From the NCBI GenBank assembly GCA_966185765.1, contig CBIFVZ010000082.1, positions 1 through 15,857 of the forward strand: DNA of 15,857 nucleotides. The letters are read 5' to 3'. The translations under genes were made by a program, and so were the position numbers. The notes below the pieces were generated by a model that saw nothing but the letters and a program-made list of their open reading frames with translations, was not told the DNA's origin and did not search any database. This document shows, piece after piece, positions 14,095 to 15,857 of the stretch (positions within the stretch are counted from its first letter, which is position 1; every line of letters starts with the position of its first letter). The DNA comes from CBIFVZ01 sp966185765 (GTDB lineage: Bacteria; Pseudomonadota; Gammaproteobacteria; Enterobacterales; Enterobacteriaceae).

Positions 14095-14556
14095 TCAACC
14101 GGCCAGGACCACCTGATGTGAGAACTCTTTCTCACAATATTTGCACTTAAGCGTGATGGCTTCATTACGCTGTCTGACGGCAAAACTGGACGCGACTGGC
14201 TCACTGCGGCTGATGCAGTTGCTGTTTGGGCAGATAAGGACCTTCTCAATGCGCTCAGGCAGCGTTGGATTACTTTTACCCACCACTTCGTAGTCATCGA
14301 TGCGGTTTACCGTGGCGTTGGGCGCGTAAAGTGCCAGCTGGTTAACCTGCTCGTCGGTAAGAAACGTATTTTCAATTTTGATAAGGTCCTTGCGCCCCTG
14401 CTCGCGCGAGGGCAGGTTCAGACCAATGGTAATACGCTGGTCGGTTTCCGTCAGGCGAAACAGCGTGAGCAGCGTAAAGCCTACGTGTGCCGGAATATGG
14501 TCAATGACCGTGCCGCACTTAATCGCTTCAACCTGCAGTTTATTGTCGTGTGTCAT
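14095..14556 (-). CDS. pyrI: Aspartate carbamoyltransferase regulatory subunit
   Basis: 153 residues, the same length as E. coli PyrI. It binds CTP/UTP (inhibition) and ATP (activation) and links PyrB trimers into the c6r6 holoenzyme. An N-terminal nucleotide-binding domain (VEAIKCGTVIDHIPAHVGF, KIENTFL) is followed by a C-terminal zinc domain with four cysteines: C109 and C114 in CPNSNC, and the pair in CKYC near 138-141. Position 14 is Cys where I recall Arg in E. coli; this is probably neutral. AAGGGGAAAG gives a good ribosome-binding site. The gene starts 11 bases after the pyrB stop, so it is co-transcribed with pyrB. Confidence 0.98.
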   Translation of the reverse strand: MTHDNKLQVEAIKCGTVIDHIPAHVGFTLLTLFRLTETDQRITIGLNLPSREQGRKDLIKIENTFLTDEQVNQLALYAPNATVNRIDDYEVVGKSNPTLPERIEKVLICPNSNCISRSEPVASSFAVRQRNEAITLKCKYCEKEFSHQVVLAG

Positions 14557-14567
14557 CGTCTTTCCCC

Positions 14568-15503
14568 TTACAGAACCAAATCCTGAGTCAACACCAGCGC
14601 CAGCAACGCCTGGCGCGCGTAGATGCCGTTACCCGCTTGCTGGAAATACCAGGCATGGGGGGTTTTATCGACATCGGTTGTGATTTCATCAATGCGTGGC
14701 AGCGGGTGCAGCACTTTCATGTTGGTGCGGGCATCGGTGAGGCTTGCCGCGCGCAGGACGAACTGGGCTTTCACGTTAGCGTATTCAGAGGGGTCAAGAC
14801 GCTCTTTTTGCACGCGCGTCATATACAGAATGTCGACCTGCGGTACCACTTCTTCAATGCTTTCGCGCAGGCTCCAGGTAATGCCTTTTTCGTCCAGCAT
14901 ATCGAGAATGTACTGTGGCATTGCCAGGGCGTTGGGGGCGATAAAGAAGAAGCGGTTGCCGTCAAATTTCGCCAGTGCCTGGGCCAGCGAATGCACGGTA
15001 CGGCCATATTTCAGGTCGCCCACCATCGCAATATTCAGGTTGTCGAGACGCTGCTGGGTTTCGCGAATAGTAAACAGGTCGAGCAGCGTTTGTGTGGGGT
15101 GTTGGTTCGCGCCATCCCCTGCATTGAGGACAGGAATGGTGCCAGAGAACTCAGTGGCAAGACGTGCTGCACCTTCCTGCGGATGGCGCATGACAATGGC
15201 ATCCACATAAGTGCTGATAACCGAAACGGTGTCTGCCAGCGTCTCGCCCTTTTTACCCAGCGAGGTGTTGCTACTGTCAGAAAAGCCCACCACTGAAGCC
15301 CCCAGACGATGAATGGCGGTTTCAAACGACAGGCGGGTGCGGGTAGAGGCTTCAAAGAAACAACTGGCAACCACTTTATGGCGCAGCAGTTCAGGTTGCG
15401 GATTCGCTTTTAACTTTGCGGCGGTTGCCAGCACCAGTTCAAGCTCTTCGCGGTTCAGATCGTTTATTGAAATCACATGTTTCTGGTAAAGCGGATTAGC
15501 CAT
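14568..15503 (-). CDS. pyrB: Aspartate carbamoyltransferase catalytic subunit
   Basis: 311 residues starting MANPLYQKHVISINDL, the E. coli length. It joins carbamoyl phosphate and aspartate to carbamoyl aspartate, the first committed step of pyrimidine synthesis. The carbamoyl-phosphate motif STRTR is at 53-57, the swinging loop lysine is in LGKKGETL (K84/K85), and HPLPR starts at H266. The frame is open upstream to 15560, but that would start inside the attenuator. The ATG at 15503 has AGGAG about seven bases upstream and the family N-terminus. The start codon lies within the last codons of pyrL. Expression depends on escape from the attenuator at 15544-15569. Confidence 0.98.
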   Translation of the reverse strand: MANPLYQKHVISINDLNREELELVLATAAKLKANPQPELLRHKVVASCFFEASTRTRLSFETAIHRLGASVVGFSDSSNTSLGKKGETLADTVSVISTYVDAIVMRHPQEGAARLATEFSGTIPVLNAGDGANQHPTQTLLDLFTIRETQQRLDNLNIAMVGDLKYGRTVHSLAQALAKFDGNRFFFIAPNALAMPQYILDMLDEKGITWSLRESIEEVVPQVDILYMTRVQKERLDPSEYANVKAQFVLRAASLTDARTNMKVLHPLPRIDEITTDVDKTPHAWYFQQAGNGIYARQALLALVLTQDLVL

Positions 15504-15666
15504 TGTGTTCTCCTGTTCGCGCGCCACCCTGTCGGTTGCGGACAAAAAAAAGCCCCTCAATGAGGGGCTTTTTTGAAATGAAAAGGGGCGGGAGAGCGAA
15601 AAACGCCACGCCTGCGCCTGTGTTCAGGCGGTGAGGTATGACGTGTTGTCCAGCTCGCAGAACCAT
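15496..15666 (-). CDS. pyrL: pyrBI operon leader peptide PyrL
   Basis: A 56-codon leader ORF starts at ATG 15666 with a strong GGGAGG four bases before it and begins MVLRAGQHVIPHRLNTGAGV. It runs through the pause hairpin, the U-rich stretch and the whole attenuator (codons for SKKPLIEGLFFV) and ends at TAA 15498-15496, eight bases inside pyrB. From E. coli work, low UTP makes RNA polymerase pause in the U-rich part, letting the ribosome on pyrL catch up and block the terminator. I recall E. coli PyrL as 44 residues ending just before pyrB, so this one is longer and overlaps. The frame extends further upstream to 15801, but no ribosome-binding site or promoter supports that. Confidence 0.88.
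   Translation of the reverse strand: MVLRAGQHVIPHRLNTGAGVAFFALPPLFISKKPLIEGLFFVRNRQGGARTGEHNG
15544..15569 (-). terminator. pyrBI attenuator (UTP-controlled terminator)
   Basis: AGCCCCTCA-A-TGAGGGGCT (15551-15569) gives a GC-rich stem. On the minus strand it is followed by seven Ts (15550-15544). It lies inside pyrL, about 41 bases before the pyrB start, and closely matches the E. coli pyrBI attenuator. Confidence 0.95.
15615..15630 (-). promoter_or_regulatory. RNA polymerase pause hairpin in the pyrBI leader
   Basis: CGCCTG-TGTT-CAGGCG is a perfect 6-bp stem with a 4-base loop. It lies upstream of the U-rich leader stretches (GCGUUUUUCGC and CCCCUUUUCAUUUC in the transcript). This is the position and form expected of the UTP-sensitive pause signal of the pyrBI leader. 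Confidence 0.7.
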
Positions 15667-15678
15667 GCTTCCTCCCGG

Positions 15679-15719
15679 CAAATTGTCGGGAATTATACGC
15701 ATGGCTCTCATCACATCAA
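15679..15719 (-). promoter_or_regulatory. pyrBI promoter with AATTTG start region
   Basis: On the minus strand TTGATG (15719-15714), a 16-base spacer and a perfect TATAAT (15697-15692). Eight bases on is AATTTG (15684-15679). In E. coli pyrBI the same AATTTG start allows UTP-dependent slippage on the three Ts (reiterative transcription), which lowers productive starts when UTP is high. The conserved word and spacing support the same control here. Confidence 0.88.
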
Positions 15720-15721
15720 GT

Positions 15722-15740
15722 AAAAAAACGCTGTTTTTTT
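15722..15740 (-). promoter_or_regulatory. A/T-tract upstream (UP) element of pyrBI
   Basis: The sequence is A7-CGCTG-T7 on the plus strand, a perfect inverted repeat. With the start at 15684 the tracts fall at about -38 to -44 and -50 to -56, where the alpha subunit of RNA polymerase binds UP elements. Position and composition are seen; the activity is inferred. Confidence 0.5.
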
Positions 15741-15857
15741 CAGCCCGCAACCGATTGCCTTTCGGGTACAGATGTATCTGGAAAAGACCCTTTACGCACA
15801 ATTATCTTCAATTTTATTAATGCGTACTGATAAGGTGTTTCGCGCTGTACTTAATAT

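Noticed and set aside
15504..15560. Extended PyrB start giving 330 residues
   Set aside because: It would begin inside the attenuator stem. The ATG at 15503 gives the exact family length and has AGGAG upstream.
15638..15820. 60-codon plus-strand ORF across the pyrBI promoter
   Set aside because: It lies opposite a well-supported promoter and leader and has no features of a protein gene.
1..15857. Mobile elements, CRISPR arrays, toxin-antitoxin or defence genes, REP/ERIC repeats, tRNA or rRNA
   Set aside because: None was found on either strand; nearly all sequence is covered by recognisable core genes and their control regions.

Overview
This window comes from a chromosome of the Enterobacteriaceae (an E. 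coli / Enterobacter / Citrobacter / Cronobacter-type genome). The deaD, mtr, nrdDG, treRBC, ridA and pyrBI products align nearly residue for residue with the E. coli proteins as I remember them, and known regulatory sites (mtr operator, nrdDG FNR/NrdR boxes, pyrBI attenuator) are preserved. I cannot name the species. No insertion sequence, prophage, CRISPR array, tRNA or rRNA was seen, and base composition looks even.

Layout. (1) 1-3558, plus strand: the last codons of nlpI, the small ORF yrbN overlapping the start of the cold-shock RNA helicase gene deaD, a terminator, then the tryptophan permease gene mtr behind a TrpR-type operator/promoter, closed by a two-way terminator. (2) 3570-6414, minus strand: the anaerobic ribonucleotide reductase operon nrdD-nrdG. 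The genes overlap by one base, and the control region carries two FNR boxes and two NrdR boxes around one -10 element, followed by a leader with DnaA-box-like words and four alternating complementary 8-mers. (3) 6517-10771, minus strand: trehalose uptake and breakdown, treB (PTS permease), treC (trehalose-6-phosphate hydrolase) and treR (repressor), with operator palindromes before treB and a terminator-like hairpin between treB and treC. (4) 11157-13565, plus strand: a large exported GH20 beta-N-acetylhexosaminidase with an insertion in its barrel. It lies where E. coli has mgtA. (5) 13642-15740, minus strand: ridA and the aspartate transcarbamoylase operon pyrL-pyrB-pyrI, with the UTP-sensing attenuator, an AATTTG start region of the reiterative-transcription type and an A/T-tract upstream element. 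The last ~115 bases (15741-15857) show nothing I can assign.

How the parts fit: the window is mostly core metabolism (RNA unwinding in the cold, tryptophan import, anaerobic dNTP synthesis, trehalose use, pyrimidine synthesis). What differs from E. coli is the arrangement. Two loci far apart in E. coli K-12 (nlpI-deaD-mtr and nrdG-nrdD-tre-ridA-pyr) are joined between mtr and nrdG, and a chitin/amino-sugar type hexosaminidase occupies the treR-ridA gap. I found no convincing undescribed multi-gene system. The most useful second looks are the hexosaminidase insertion, the nrdDG leader, the synteny junction and the pyrL/pyrB overlap.
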